A stretch of DNA of 64,000 bases from Chelatococcus asaccharovorans (GTDB lineage Bacteria; Pseudomonadota; Alphaproteobacteria; Rhizobiales; Beijerinckiaceae). The notes below the pieces were generated by a model. That model was given only the letters and a program-made list of their open reading frames with translations, was not told where the DNA came from and searched no databases. The stretch is from assembly GCF_003201475.1 (NCBI RefSeq), contig NZ_QJJK01000014.1, forward strand, positions 62,001 through 126,000. Reading direction: 5' to 3'. Both the position numbers and the translations under genes were made by a program. The first letter of the stretch is position 1. Every line of letters begins with the position of its first letter. This document shows positions 36,657 to 45,895 of this stretch, piece after piece.

Positions 36657-36846
36657 CGTCTGCGCGTGCTTGACTTCGCCCGCCGATCGCCATAGAGAAC
36701 CTCAGCTCGCGCGGGCTTCCCAGCCCGCGTGTTGCTTTTTTGCGCACCCGTGATCCGGCCCGCCGGATCTGTCGTTGTCCATCCCGGTCGGATGGGTGAA
36801 GAGGAGGGCGCGTTCCTCAACCAGCTCGTTGTCGAGAGGACACGCG

Positions 36847-37464
36847 ATGTCGAAGAGAATTGCGGCGAAGCACAAGATTGATCGCCGTCTTGGCCAGAAC
36901 ATCTGGGGCCGTCCGAAGAGCCCCGTGAATCGCCGCGAATACGGCCCCGGCCAGCATGGCCAGCGCCGCAAGGGCAAGCTTTCGGATTATGGCACGCAGC
37001 TGCGCGCCAAGCAGAAGCTCAAGGGTTACTACGGCTCGATCTCCGAGAAGCAGTTCCGCCGCTACTACCAGGAGGCTATCCGCCTCAAGGGTGACTCCGG
37101 CGAGAACCTCATCGGTCTGCTCGAGCGCCGTCTGGACGCGGTGGTCTATCGTGCCAAATTAGTGCCGACGGTGTTCGCCGCCCGCCAGTTCGTCAACCAT
37201 GGCCATGTGAAGGTCAATGGCCGTCGCGTCAACATCCCGAGCTACCTCGTGAAGGCCGGCGATGTGATCGAGGTCAAGGAAGCCTCCAAGCAGCTCGTCA
37301 TCGTGCTGGAGAGCGTGGGCCTCGCCGAGCGTGATGTGCCGGATTATGTCGAGGCAGACCATTCCAAGATGGTCGCGAAGTTCGTGCGCGTGCCGACCCT
37401 GTCGGACGTGCCGTATCCCGTGCAGATGGAACCGAACCTGATCATCGAATTCTATTCGCGCTGA
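36847..37464 (+). CDS. rpsD: 30S ribosomal protein S4
   Basis: A 205-residue primary rRNA-binding protein of the small subunit, of normal length. It starts [20 protein letters not shown] with GAGAGGACACGCG upstream; the S4 RNA-binding domain is in the second half ([30 protein letters not shown]). It stands alone, as usual in alphaproteobacteria where rpsD is separate from the alpha operon, and is followed by a strong terminator. Confidence 0.98.
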   Translation: MSKRIAAKHKIDRRLGQNIWGRPKSPVNRREYGPGQHGQRRKGKLSDYGTQLRAKQKLKGYYGSISEKQFRRYYQEAIRLKGDSGENLIGLLERRLDAVVYRAKLVPTVFAARQFVNHGHVKVNGRRVNIPSYLVKAGDVIEVKEASKQLVIVLESVGLAERDVPDYVEADHSKMVAKFVRVPTLSDVPYPVQMEPNLIIEFYSR

Positions 37465-37489
37465 TCAACGGTTCTGCCGTTTCGAGAAA

Positions 37490-37511
37490 GCCGCCTTCGG
37501 GCGGCTTTTTT
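37490..37511 (+). terminator. Rho-independent terminator of rpsD
   Basis: GCCGCC, a TTCG tetraloop and GGCGGC form a compact stem (37490-37505) followed by TTTTTT. Confidence 0.92.
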
Positions 37512-37593
37512 ATTGGGTCTCTCGCGCAGTCAGGATTCGCGACAGAAGGGGAGCGGTCGCTCTTTCAGGGCTTGTCCCGGCGGGGATTATCCA

Positions 37594-37616
37594 TATAGTT
37601 GTATCATGCAACTATA
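37594..37616. promoter_or_regulatory. Inverted-repeat operator upstream of MarR-GNAT gene
   Basis: TATAGTTG (37594-37601) and CAACTATA (37609-37616) are perfect inverted arms with a 7-bp spacer, ending 10 bp before the start codon. The geometry fits a MarR-family dimer site and suggests autorepression by the downstream gene. Confidence 0.75.
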
Positions 37617-37626
37617 GGGATCCCGC

Positions 37627-38586
37627 ATGACTGCCCTTCCATCTGTCGTCGACCCTGTCCGGATCGCCTCGCGCCGGATTGTCCGCGCGCTTGGTTTCAT
37701 GGGCGGTCCTTTCGCGGGCACGGACCTTTCGCCGTCCGCCGTGCATGCGCTGATTGAAATCGAGGCGTGCGAGGGCCTGACGGCGAATGACCTTGGCGCA
37801 CGTCTGCGCCTTGAGAAATCGAGCGTCAGCCGGATGTTGCGCAAGCTTGTCCTGTCGGGAGACGTGACGGAGACGGCCGAGGAAACGGACGGTAGGCGCA
37901 AGCGTCTGTCATTGAGCGCCGCGGGACGAGAGCGCGTCGCGGCGATCCACGATTTCGCCCGCTCTCAGATCGTGGATGCGCTCGCGCGACTTCAACCCGG
38001 ACAGGACCGGATCGTGCTCGACGGCCTTCGCCTCTATGCCGCGGCGCTGTCGGACGGCGTTACCGGGCGCCCGTCCGGCTCGTCACATATCGACATCGCG
38101 TCCGGCTACCGCACGGGACTGATCGCGCGCATCACACAGATGCATGCGCTCTATTATGCGCGCACGTCGGGCTTTGGCCGAAGGTTCGAATCCGTTGTGG
38201 CCGGCGGCCTCGCCGCATTCTGCGACCGCCTGGAGAATCCGGTGAACGCGATCTGGGTGGCGATGCGCGCGGGCGAGATCGTGGGTTCGGTCGCCATCGA
38301 TGGCGAGGACATGGCACAGGGACCCGGACCAGGGATCGCGCATCTGCGCTGGTTCATCGTCGACGATTCTGTGCGCGGCGGCGGTGTCGGGAGGAGGCTC
38401 ATTGCGTCCGCGCTGGCTTTTGCCGACGACGCGGGCTTTGCCGAGACGCATCTATGGACCTTTGCGGGTCTCACTGCTGCCCGCCACCTCTACGAGGCGA
38501 ACGGCTTTGACTGCGTCGAGGAACGCCGCGGCGCCCAATGGGGGAAGGAGGTTCTGGAACAGCGGTTCGTCCGCAAGAGGCCTTGA
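37627..38586 (+). CDS. MarR-family regulator fused to a GNAT acetyltransferase
   Basis: A 319-residue two-domain protein. Residues about 1-150 form a winged-helix MarR domain (DLGARLRLEKSSVSRMLRKLV recognition region, EETDGRRKRLSLSAAGRE wing). Residues about 155-319 form a GNAT domain with the acetyl-CoA loop DDSVRGGGVGRRLIASALA and the C-terminal HLWTFAGLTAARHLYEANGF motif. MarR-GNAT fusions are common in proteobacteria; the acetylated substrate and inducer are unknown. It is probably autoregulated through the inverted repeat just upstream. No close downstream partner gene is seen. Confidence 0.9.
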   Translation: MTALPSVVDPVRIASRRIVRALGFMGGPFAGTDLSPSAVHALIEIEACEGLTANDLGARLRLEKSSVSRMLRKLVLSGDVTETAEETDGRRKRLSLSAAGRERVAAIHDFARSQIVDALARLQPGQDRIVLDGLRLYAAALSDGVTGRPSGSSHIDIASGYRTGLIARITQMHALYYARTSGFGRRFESVVAGGLAAFCDRLENPVNAIWVAMRAGEIVGSVAIDGEDMAQGPGPGIAHLRWFIVDDSVRGGGVGRRLIASALAFADDAGFAETHLWTFAGLTAARHLYEANGFDCVEERRGAQWGKEVLEQRFVRKRP

Positions 38587-38874
38587 TTTTCGGGCACGCG
38601 GCACGCGCTGCAGGTGTTCAGTGCCGCCACGCGTCGGGTGATTCGCCGAGATCAACTCATAAGTTCGTATATTTCATGGATATCAGAGGGTTTTTTCACA
38701 TCCTATGATTGTTCCATATCAAAAGTACATCTTATGCGTATAAAGACCATGCCCTTGATGAGCCACTGCACAACTTTTATGCGCGCGTGCTCATGGGAGG
38801 ATGGACAGATTATCACGGCCGTCGCTTAGCTTTTGCATGCCGGTGGGGATCCGGCGGTTTATGAGGGACTACTC
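38587..38874. other. Promoter region of aqpZ, partly AT-rich
   Basis: No gene is seen in these 288 bp. The part at about 38645-38780 is more AT-rich than its surroundings and probably carries the aqpZ promoter. No operator was recognised. Confidence 0.4.
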
Positions 38875-39582
38875 ATGAAAAAGGCAGCGGCTGAGTTCGT
38901 CGGAACATTCGCTCTTGTTTTTTTCGGCTGCGGCGCGGCAGTTATTGCGGGGATGGGGACCGGGCCGACGGCGATTGATGTGTTGGGCATTGCGACGGCG
39001 TTCGGTCTGTCGATCGTGGCCATGGCCTATGGTATCGGGCCGATATCCGGGTGTCATATCAACCCGGCGGTCAGTCTCGGCGTCTTCGTTGCCGGGCGCA
39101 TGTCGGCCGGAGACCTGATCGTGTACTGGATCGCGCAGGTCCTGGGGGCGCTTGTCGCCGCCGTGGTGCTCTATCTCATCCTGTCCGGCAAGGCGTCCGG
39201 CTGGAATGGCGGTCTCGGCCAAAACGGCTGGGGCGCTGGCCATTTCGGTGAGTATAATCTGACCTCCGCCTTGATCTTCGAGGTGGTTGCGACCTTTCTG
39301 TTTCTGGTGTGCATTCTCGGCGTCACGCAATCCGGCGCTCCCTCCCAGTTCGCCGGCCTTGCCATCGGCTTCACCCTGGTCGCCGTCCATCTCGTCGGCA
39401 TCAATATCACCGGAACCTCGGTCAATCCGGCCCGCTCGCTTGGCCCTGCCATCGTTGGCGCGGGAACCAATCCGGGGGCACTCGGGCAGGTGTGGCTGTT
39501 CATTGTGGCGCCGCTGATCGGTGCGGCTATCGCCGGCGTTCTCTTCAAGGTCGGCAGCCTGCTTTCGGCCGACAACAGCTAG
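38875..39582 (+). CDS. aqpZ: Aquaporin Z
   Basis: A 235-residue six-helix channel of the MIP family. Both pore half-helix motifs are intact: SGCHINPAVS and TSVNPARSLGPA, the latter with the constriction-site Arg. His in the fifth helix (VAVHLVG) and Phe in the first (VFFGCGAA) match the AqpZ selectivity filter, favouring water over glycerol. The ATG at 38875 follows GAGGGACTACTC. Its stop codon TAG overlaps the first bases of a family B repeat, which may serve as the transcript's 3' end. Confidence 0.94.
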   Translation: MKKAAAEFVGTFALVFFGCGAAVIAGMGTGPTAIDVLGIATAFGLSIVAMAYGIGPISGCHINPAVSLGVFVAGRMSAGDLIVYWIAQVLGALVAAVVLYLILSGKASGWNGGLGQNGWGAGHFGEYNLTSALIFEVVATFLFLVCILGVTQSGAPSQFAGLAIGFTLVAVHLVGINITGTSVNPARSLGPAIVGAGTNPGALGQVWLFIVAPLIGAAIAGVLFKVGSLLSADNS

Positions 39583-39682
39583 AGCATTTTCGCGTTTCTC
39601 CGAATCGCGAAAATGCTCCATGTCTTTGTTTTAGCGCATTTTCTTCACGCGAACCGGTGTCCACTTCGCTCGAAAATGCTCT
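39581..39682 (+). repeat. Dispersed element family B, copy 2
   Basis: Begins AGAGCATTTTCGCG, has the partner arm CGCGAAAATGCTC, then GTCTTTGTTTTAG, TTCACGCGAACCGGTGTCCAC and ends CGCTCGAAAATGCTCT. It therefore has a first hairpin and inverted ends. It overlaps the aqpZ stop codon. Confidence 0.88.
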
Positions 39683-39713
39683 AGAGTCCGCTGTGTTTTG
39701 AAGGGGGCACGTT

Positions 39714-39778
39714 GTCATTCCGGGCTCGGGCCTGTCGGCCCGTCCCGGAATGACACGGTGGCTCCGTATAAATCAGCA
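39714..39778 (-). repeat. REP-like element family C, copy 1
   Basis: GTCATTCCGGG (39714-39724) and CCCGGAATGAC (39744-39754) pair perfectly around GGGCC/GGCCC; the flank CGGTGGCTCCGTATAAATCAGCATG is shared, inverted, with 56197-56262. Confidence 0.82.
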
Positions 39779-39782
39779 TGCT

Positions 39783-40109
39783 CTAAAGAACCTTCAGCCC
39801 GATGATCCCGGCCACGATCATCGCGATGGCACCGAGGCGCGCCACGGTGGCGGGATCGCCGAACAGCACGATTCCAAGAATGGCGGTGCCGACGGTGCCG
39901 ATGCCGGTCCAGACGGCATAGCCGGTCCCGACGGGCAGCGTTTTGAGCGCGAGCCCCAGCAGGATCACGCTGATGACCATGGATGCGGCGGTGAACACTG
40001 TCGGCCAAAGACGCGTGAAGCCGTCGGTATATTTGAGACCGATCGCCCAGCCCACCTCGAAGAGGCCGGCGATGAAGAGATAGACCCATGCTATGACCGG
40101 GGACGACAT
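39783..40109 (-). CDS. sugE: SMR family exporter, SugE/Gdx type
   Basis: A 108-residue four-helix small multidrug resistance protein. The membrane-embedded Glu of helix 1 is in [17 protein letters not shown], and [20 protein letters not shown] is the SugE/Gdx subfamily signature. Members of this clade export guanidinium or quaternary ammonium compounds as antiparallel dimers. The ATG at 40109 gives the standard length; an upstream in-frame start would add 12 residues. No guanidine riboswitch was recognised upstream, where a family A repeat lies instead. Confidence 0.92.
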   Translation of the reverse strand: MSSPVIAWVYLFIAGLFEVGWAIGLKYTDGFTRLWPTVFTAASMVISVILLGLALKTLPVGTGYAVWTGIGTVGTAILGIVLFGDPATVARLGAIAMIVAGIIGLKVL

Positions 40110-40187
40110 GATGGGATGCTCCGTCAGAGGCAGGGCCGTCCCCACCGGTTTCGGATGAACCTGCCGGGTCGTCCCGGCAAGGGCGAG

Positions 40188-40292
40188 AACGAAATCCGGC
40201 TTGGATGGAATCGTCTGATACCATCCAAAGGCGATGAATTTGCCCGTCTATCCCTCACGCGGAGCAAGTCCGCGGACGACGGACCTGCTCTG
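40188..40292 (-). repeat. Dispersed element family A, inverted copy
   Basis: On the minus strand it begins CAGAGCAGGTCCG, continues GCGGACTTGCTCCGC, GGGCAAATTCA, TTGGATGGTATCAGACGATTCCATCC (hairpin) and ends AGCCGGATTTCG. It lies between the SugE-type gene and the hydrolase gene. Confidence 0.85.
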
Positions 40293-40325
40293 GGCCCCCG
40301 ATCAACGCAAGCCGCCTGAATGCGG

Positions 40326-40880
40326 TCAGCCGAGCTGCTTGAGGAAGCCGGCGAAACGCATCAAGCCTTCCGGCCAGGGGCCATGGCCTGATTCCGCGTT
40401 GATATGGCCGCTGTCGCCCGCGTCAGCGAGCTCCGCGCCCCAAGCGCGCGCATAGGCCTCGGCCTCCGCGAAGCTCGCATAGGGATCCGTCCGGCTCGCC
40501 ACCAGCAGCGCGGGGAAGGGCAGCGCGATGTCCGGCACGTCGGCAAAATCCGCCGCGCAAGCATTCAGATCCCGCAAGACACGGCGGCTTGGCGGCGAGA
40601 CGAGAAAGGCGCCCTTGACCACACCCGCCGGCAGATGCGGAGCGGCATGGGCCACCGCCGCGACGCCCGCGCTATGGGCGACGAGCACGACCGGCCGCGT
40701 CGCACCAGCGACCCGTTCCACCAATCGCTCCCGCCAGGGCGAGAGCGCGAGCCGGGACCAATCGTCCTGCTCCACCCGCGCGCCGGTCGACAGTTTCTCC
40801 TCCCACCGGGTCTGCCAGTGATCCGGCCCGGAGCCGTCGAGGCCCGGCACGAACAGGATATCGAGATCGGCGGCGCGCAT
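40326..40880 (-). CDS. RBBP9/YdeN family serine hydrolase
   Basis: A 184-residue small alpha/beta hydrolase. The nucleophile elbow is VLVAHSAGVAAV, the oxyanion region follows LFVPGLDGSGPDHWQ, and the catalytic Asp and His are probably in VASRTDPYASF and GDSGHINAESGHGPWPEG. Substrates of this family are mostly unknown. It ends 9 bp from the start of... its neighbour purB lies 9 bp upstream in the same direction (purB stop at 40890), so the two are likely one transcript. Confidence 0.88.
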   Translation of the reverse strand: MRAADLDILFVPGLDGSGPDHWQTRWEEKLSTGARVEQDDWSRLALSPWRERLVERVAGATRPVVLVAHSAGVAAVAHAAPHLPAGVVKGAFLVSPPSRRVLRDLNACAADFADVPDIALPFPALLVASRTDPYASFAEAEAYARAWGAELADAGDSGHINAESGHGPWPEGLMRFAGFLKQLG

Positions 40881-40889
40881 GGGGATCCC

Positions 40890-42197
40890 TCAGCTTCGGC
40901 CGAAGACGCGGTTGAAGATCGTATCGACGTGCTTGAGGTGATAGGTGAGGTCGAAGCAGGCCTCGAGTTCGGATTCCGGAATCCGTTGAATCACTTCGGG
41001 GTCGTTCTTCAACAAGGTCAGGAAGTCGCCTTCGCCGCGCCAGACAGGCATGGCGTTGCGCTGTACGAGGCGATAGGCGTCCTCCCGGCTCACGCCCTTC
41101 TGGGTCAGCGCCAGCATCACGCGCTGGGAATGCACGAGCCCGCCGAGCCGGTCGAGGTTCTTCTGCATGTTTTCGGGATAGACGACGAGCTTGTCGATGA
41201 CGCCGGCGAGCCGCGCCAGCGCGAAGTCGAGGGTGACGGTCGCATCCGGCCCGATCATCCGCTCGACCGAGGAATGGGAGATGTCGCGCTCGTGCCAGAG
41301 CGCCACGTTCTCCATGGCCGGCAGGGCATAGCTGCGCACCATCCGGGCGAGGCCGGTGAGATTTTCCGTCAGCACCGGGTTGCGCTTGTGGGGCATCGCG
41401 GAGGAGCCCTTCTGGCCTGCCGAGAAGAACTCCTCGGCCTCGTAGACTTCCGAGCGCTGGAGGTGGCGGATCTCGGTGGCCAGCCGCTCGATCGAGGAGG
41501 CGATCACGCCGAGTGTCGCGAAGAACATCGCATGGCGATCACGCGGGATGACCTGGGTCGAGACCGGCTCGACCGAAAGCCCCATTTTCTCGGCCACATA
41601 GGCCTCGATGCGCGGGTCGATATTGGCGAAGGTGCCGACGGCGCCGGAGATCGCGCAGGTCGCGACTTCCTCGCGGGCTGCCACCAGGCGGTCGCGGTTG
41701 CGCTTGAACTCGGCATAGGCCTGGGCGAGCTTCAGGCCGAAGGTGACGGGCTCGGCGTGGATGCCGTGCGAGCGGCCGATGGTCGGCGTCATCTTGTATT
41801 CGAAGGCGCGCCGCTCCAGCGCCGCGAGCAATGTGTCGATATCCTTGAGGAGGATGTCGCTCGCCTTGACGAGCTGCACGTTGAAGCAGGTGTCGAGCAC
41901 GTCCGAGGACGTCATGCCCTGGTGCACGAAGCGCGCTTCCGGCCCGACGATCTCGGAGAGATGGGTGAGGAAGGCGATGACGTCGTGCTTGACCTCGCGC
42001 TCGATGGCGTCGATGCGCGCGACGTCGAAGGTGGCGGTGGAGCCTTTCTCCCAGACCTTGTCAGCCGCCTCCCTGGGCACCACGCCGAGATCCGCCAGCG
42101 CCGTCGTGGCATGAGCCTCGATCTCGAACCAGATGCGAAACTTCGTTTCGGGCGACCAGATGGCAACCATCTCGGGGCGGGAGTAGCGGGGGATCAT
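40890..42197 (-). CDS. purB: Adenylosuccinate lyase
   Basis: A 435-residue enzyme acting twice in purine synthesis (SAICAR to AICAR, adenylosuccinate to AMP). It has the fumarase/aspartase superfamily signature [12 protein letters not shown], the conserved [12 protein letters not shown] and [12 protein letters not shown] blocks. The ATG at 42197 is chosen with GAGGAATAGG upstream; a GTG three bases earlier is less likely. rpe lies upstream on the same strand, 80 bp away, and the small hydrolase gene lies just downstream. Confidence 0.96.
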   Translation of the reverse strand: MIPRYSRPEMVAIWSPETKFRIWFEIEAHATTALADLGVVPREAADKVWEKGSTATFDVARIDAIEREVKHDVIAFLTHLSEIVGPEARFVHQGMTSSDVLDTCFNVQLVKASDILLKDIDTLLAALERRAFEYKMTPTIGRSHGIHAEPVTFGLKLAQAYAEFKRNRDRLVAAREEVATCAISGAVGTFANIDPRIEAYVAEKMGLSVEPVSTQVIPRDRHAMFFATLGVIASSIERLATEIRHLQRSEVYEAEEFFSAGQKGSSAMPHKRNPVLTENLTGLARMVRSYALPAMENVALWHERDISHSSVERMIGPDATVTLDFALARLAGVIDKLVVYPENMQKNLDRLGGLVHSQRVMLALTQKGVSREDAYRLVQRNAMPVWRGEGDFLTLLKNDPEVIQRIPESELEACFDLTYHLKHVDTIFNRVFGRS

Positions 42198-42279
42198 CAC
42201 CTATTCCTCAGTTGAACAAGGCTGCTGCACGTTAGCCGCGGCGGCCTGGCTTATGAAACCTTATAGGGCCGCGCGGGCC

Positions 42280-42963
42280 TCACGCCCATTCGCCGCGCGC
42301 GGTCTCGGCCGCCTTGCGAATGGCCGCGATATGGCCGGCATAATGGGGGGCGCCGTCCTTGAAGACCGCCGAGCCGGCGACGAGCACGTCGGCACCCGCT
42401 GCGGCGACGAGCGGGGCCGTCTCGGCGGTCATGCCGCCGTCGACCTCGATATGGATGCTGCGGCCCGCCGTCATGGCGCGGATCGCGGCGACCTTCTCCA
42501 CGGCGGAGGGAATGAAGCTCTGCCCGCCGAAGCCCGGATTGACGCTCATCACCAGCACGAGATCGACGAGATCAAGCACATGGGCGACGGCGACAGGCGG
42601 TGTCGCGGGATTGAGCGCGACGCCGGCCTTCTTGCCCAGCGCGCGGATCGTCTGCAGCGAGCGATGGAGATGCGGGCCTGCCTCTGCATGAACGGTGATC
42701 AGGTCGGCGCCGGCCTTGGCGAAGGCCTCGAGATAGGGGTCGACCGGCGCGATCATCAGATGCACGTCGAGCGTTTTCGTGGTGAGCGGGCGGATGGCGC
42801 GCACGACCTCGGGGCCGAAGCTGATATTCGGCACGAAATGGCCGTCCATCACATCCACATGGATCCAGTCGGCGCCGGCCGCGTCGATAGCACGCACCTC
42901 TTCGCCGAAGCGGGCGAAATCGGCGGCGAGGATCGAAGGGGCGATGGTTATGGGGCGATTCAT
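42280..42963 (-). CDS. rpe: Ribulose-phosphate 3-epimerase
   Basis: A 227-residue TIM-barrel enzyme interconverting ribulose 5-phosphate and xylulose 5-phosphate. It begins [17 protein letters not shown]; the metal and catalytic residues lie in [39 protein letters not shown] and IEVDGGMT. The ATG at 42963 is the normal family start; the frame extends upstream to 43062 without similarity. It is divergent from the DadA-like gene and co-directional with purB. Confidence 0.96.
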   Translation of the reverse strand: MNRPITIAPSILAADFARFGEEVRAIDAAGADWIHVDVMDGHFVPNISFGPEVVRAIRPLTTKTLDVHLMIAPVDPYLEAFAKAGADLITVHAEAGPHLHRSLQTIRALGKKAGVALNPATPPVAVAHVLDLVDLVLVMSVNPGFGGQSFIPSAVEKVAAIRAMTAGRSIHIEVDGGMTAETAPLVAAAGADVLVAGSAVFKDGAPHYAGHIAAIRKAAETARGEWA

Positions 42964-43140
42964 CGATAGGGTTGCCGTTGCTGCCAAGAGGACCGGTTGG
43001 GATGTGCGAGATCGGCAGGTAGCATGCCCGCCGCAGAGCGGCAAATCACAGGCGTCGATCAAGCCTCAAGGAGGTGGTGTTTCGGCGCTGAAAAAGCTAT
43101 GCAGGCGCGTCATTATACAGCGCGGTTATCGAGGGTTTCC

Positions 43141-44382
43141 ATGCAATCTGACGTCGTGGTGCTTGGCGCGGGCATCGTTGGTATTTCCGTCGCTCTTCAT
43201 CTCCAGAAGCGTGGTCGTTCCGTCGTGCTCCTCGATCGCCGCGGCCCGGCACAGGAGACCTCCTTCGGCAATGCCGGACTGGTGCAGAGCGAGGGGGTTT
43301 ATCCCTACGGCTTCCCCCATGATTTCGGTGCGTTGCTCCGCTACGGCCTCAATCGCACGATCGATGCGCATTACCATCCCTCGGCACTGCTCGATCTCGC
43401 GCCCTTCCTCTGGAAATACTGGCATCATTCCCGCCCGGCCCGCCATGCGGCCATCGCCAAGAAATATGCCACGCTGATCGCCCATTGCGTGAGCGAGCAC
43501 GACGCATTGGCGCGCGAGGCGAATGCCACGCACTACTTCAAGCGCGAGGGCTGGTTCAAGGTCTTCCGCACGCCGCAGCAGCGTGATCTCAGGCTCGCCG
43601 AGGCGGAGCGCTGGCATCGGGAGTTCGGGCTCGCCTATCGCGCGCTCGATCTGCCGACGCTGGAGGCGGAGGAGCCGCATCTCGCGCCGGTCCTGATCGG
43701 CGGGTTGCACTGGACCGAGCCCACGACGATCAACGACCCGCACGGGCTGGCTGTTGCCTATTTCGACCATTTCGCGGCACTCGGCGGCCGCTATGTCCAG
43801 GGGAATGCCGCGACCTTGGAGAATGTGGGCCAGGGCTGGCGTGTCGTGACGCCCGAGGGGCCGCTGACGGCCGGTGCGGCGGTCGTGGCACTCGGACCCT
43901 GGGCGGACATGGTGACGAAGCCGCTCGGCTACCGGCTGCCGCTCGCGGTGAAGCGCGGCTATCACATGCATTACCGGCCGGCGGGGGACGCGAAGCTCAA
44001 CCATCCCGTGCTCGACACCGAGCGCGGCTACTTCCTCGTGCCCATGGCCCGCGGCATCCGCCTGACCACGGGCGCTGAATTCGCGCGCCGTGACGGCATG
44101 AAGACGCCGGTGCAGCTCGCGCGTGCCGAGCCGATCGCGCGGGAGTTTTTCCCGCTGGCTGAGCGGCTCGACAACGAGCCCTGGATGGGCGCGCGCCCTT
44201 GCACGCCGGACATGATGCCGATCATCGGCAAGGCGCCGCGCCATCCTAATCTCTGGTTCTCGTTCGGCCACGCCCATCATGGGCTGACGCTCGGCCCGGT
44301 GACGGGCCGGCTGGTCGCGGAGATGATCACGGGCGAGACGCCCTTCGTCGATCCGACGCCTTTCCGGGTCGATCGGTTCTGA
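43141..44382 (+). CDS. FAD-dependent amino-acid dehydrogenase/oxidoreductase, DadA-like
   Basis: A 413-residue DAO-family flavoprotein. The FAD dinucleotide motif VVVLGAGIVGISVALHL is at the N-terminus, with the TSFGNAGLV block, and the C-terminal PDMMPIIGKAP...NLWFSFGHAHHGLTLGP motif that closes the FAD site. Such enzymes oxidise D-amino acids, sarcosine or related amines and pass electrons to quinone or oxygen. The ATG at 43141 starts the Rossmann fold directly and follows GAGGGTTTCC. No substrate can be assigned; no racemase or transporter is adjacent. Confidence 0.88.
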   Translation: MQSDVVVLGAGIVGISVALHLQKRGRSVVLLDRRGPAQETSFGNAGLVQSEGVYPYGFPHDFGALLRYGLNRTIDAHYHPSALLDLAPFLWKYWHHSRPARHAAIAKKYATLIAHCVSEHDALAREANATHYFKREGWFKVFRTPQQRDLRLAEAERWHREFGLAYRALDLPTLEAEEPHLAPVLIGGLHWTEPTTINDPHGLAVAYFDHFAALGGRYVQGNAATLENVGQGWRVVTPEGPLTAGAAVVALGPWADMVTKPLGYRLPLAVKRGYHMHYRPAGDAKLNHPVLDTERGYFLVPMARGIRLTTGAEFARRDGMKTPVQLARAEPIAREFFPLAERLDNEPWMGARPCTPDMMPIIGKAPRHPNLWFSFGHAHHGLTLGPVTGRLVAEMITGETPFVDPTPFRVDRF

Positions 44383-44722
44383 GAGGCGGGAGGGGGCGCC
44401 AGCGATAGGCGTTTGCGCCTACGGCGTGGTGACAGGGCTCCCGCCTCTCCCCGGCGGGGAGAGGTCGCTCGCGTAGCGAGCGGGTGAGGGGGCACGTGCT
44501 TTGCAGTTTCGGTCGTAACCCTCACCCTGTCCCTCTCCCGAACGGGAGAGGGGACGCTACCGATCGGCGTTTGCGGCTCCAACCTATGGGTGAGGCTCCC
44601 ACCTCTCCCAAGCCAAGCTGGCTGTTGCCAACTTGGCATTCTGGTAGAGCCCAACACGGCAACTGCCGTGCTGGGTGGAGAGGGGACGAAAGTGATCGGC
44701 CCTCGCGCCACTGCTCGCCGGC
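44383..44722. repeat. Composite inverted-repeat region
   Basis: No gene is present. At least four hairpins are visible: CCTCTCCCCggcGGGGAGAGG (44444-44464), CGCTCGCgtaGCGAGCG (44466-44482), CCCTCTCCCgaacGGGAGAGGG (44531-44552) and a CACGGCA/TGCCGTG hairpin (about 44650-44675). The CTCACCCTGTCCCTCTCCC block is a frequent intergenic repeat in Hyphomicrobiales and other proteobacteria. GATCGGCG(T)TTTGCG occurs twice, hinting at tandem copies. Confidence 0.7.
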
Positions 44723-45727
44723 TCAGGAGCTCCGGCCGAACTTGTCCCGCCAGGCCGGCAGGGATTCCGGGAAGGGCAGGGCGGTTGCCTCGTAGACGCC
44801 GCGGGCAATCGCGCGGGCCAGGCAATCGGCGGCGGTGGCACCGATCTCGATGATGTCGTTGTAGCGGTCGACCAGCGGTTTGCGGCCCGTGGCCGCCGCG
44901 AAGACGGTGTCGCCGTCGAAGAGCGCATGCGACAGCCGCAGCCCCTTGGCGAGGCCGGTCTGGGCGGCCATGGCGAGGCGCTTGGCCATCGCCTTGTCGA
45001 GGATGGCATCGGTCGCCACGATGGCGATGGTGGTGGCCGGCTGCGGGCCGCCTTTCCAGTGCATCGGCCGCATCTCCGGGCGCACATGGGATGGCAGGCC
45101 GAGGCCGCCGAACTCGGCCTCCACCTCATAGCCCGCGGCCCAGAAATGCGGGCCGCTGTCGATGACCGCGGAGCCGATGGCATTGACGACCACCATGGCC
45201 CCCACGGTGAAGCCATTGGCCGTGACGGCGCTGGCCGAACCGAGGCCGCCCTTGAGATTGACCGTGGTCGCGCCATAGCCCCCGCCGACGGTTCCGAGCG
45301 CGAAGTCTTCGGATATGGCTTCGCAGGCCGCATAGCCCAGCTCGCGATACGGCGGGTAGCGGCCCCAGTCCTTGTCGCCGCCGTTCAAAAGGTCGAAGCA
45401 GATCGCCTGCGGGACGAGCGGCACGCGTACGGAGCCGACGAGAAAGCCGCGCTCATGCGCGCGCAGCCAGGCCTGGACGCCGCCGGCCGCATCGAGGCCG
45501 AAGCCGGACCCGCCGGACAGGACGATGGCGTCGACCCCTTCGGCAACCGTGTCGGGCTCGAGGCAGCCGGTGTCGCGGGCCGCGGGGCCGCCGCCGACGG
45601 CGACCCAGGAGGCGGTGGTCGGGCCGTCGAAGAGCGCGACCGTGACGCCGGAGGCGAGCGCCTCGTTGTGGGCGTTGCCGACGCGGATGCCCGCGACGTC
45701 GGTGATGAGGTTGCGACGGTCGCTCAT
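44723..45727 (-). CDS. P1/S58 family peptidase (DmpA-like aminopeptidase)
   Basis: A 334-residue protein of the DmpA/OAT superfamily. Blocks GIRVGNAH near the N-terminus, VLSGGSGFGLDAAGGV, GTVGGGYGATTVNLKGG and the Gly-Ser self-cleavage site in GGLGSASAV (Ser164, which becomes the N-terminal nucleophile) are present. Such enzymes release N-terminal L- or D-amino acids or act as amidases. The ATG at 45727 with GGGGGACC upstream is used; the open frame continues far upstream but antisense to ccdA and is spurious there. Confidence 0.9.
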   Translation of the reverse strand: MSDRRNLITDVAGIRVGNAHNEALASGVTVALFDGPTTASWVAVGGGPAARDTGCLEPDTVAEGVDAIVLSGGSGFGLDAAGGVQAWLRAHERGFLVGSVRVPLVPQAICFDLLNGGDKDWGRYPPYRELGYAACEAISEDFALGTVGGGYGATTVNLKGGLGSASAVTANGFTVGAMVVVNAIGSAVIDSGPHFWAAGYEVEAEFGGLGLPSHVRPEMRPMHWKGGPQPATTIAIVATDAILDKAMAKRLAMAAQTGLAKGLRLSHALFDGDTVFAAATGRKPLVDRYNDIIEIGATAADCLARAIARGVYEATALPFPESLPAWRDKFGRSS

Positions 45728-45895
45728 TGGGGTCCCCCGGTGATGCTGTTGCGGCGCGAACTGCGCGCACACTGCCCGAAATGCGGCGTCGGTTTCAATA
45801 GACGTCCCCCGCCTTCGGGGTGCATCGCTCACATTCGTGCAATGTGGCGCTATGCACCCTTCCGCCACTGAGGGGCGCTCGCTAGAACTGCCGCC

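Noticed and set aside
38186-38200. GGTTCGAATCC block resembling a tRNA T-loop
   Set aside because: It lies inside the MarR-GNAT coding sequence and no acceptor or anticodon stem pairs around it.
39715-40224. Minus-strand 169-codon frame over the SugE-type gene
   Set aside because: Different frame from the SMR exporter and composed of translated repeat elements at both ends.
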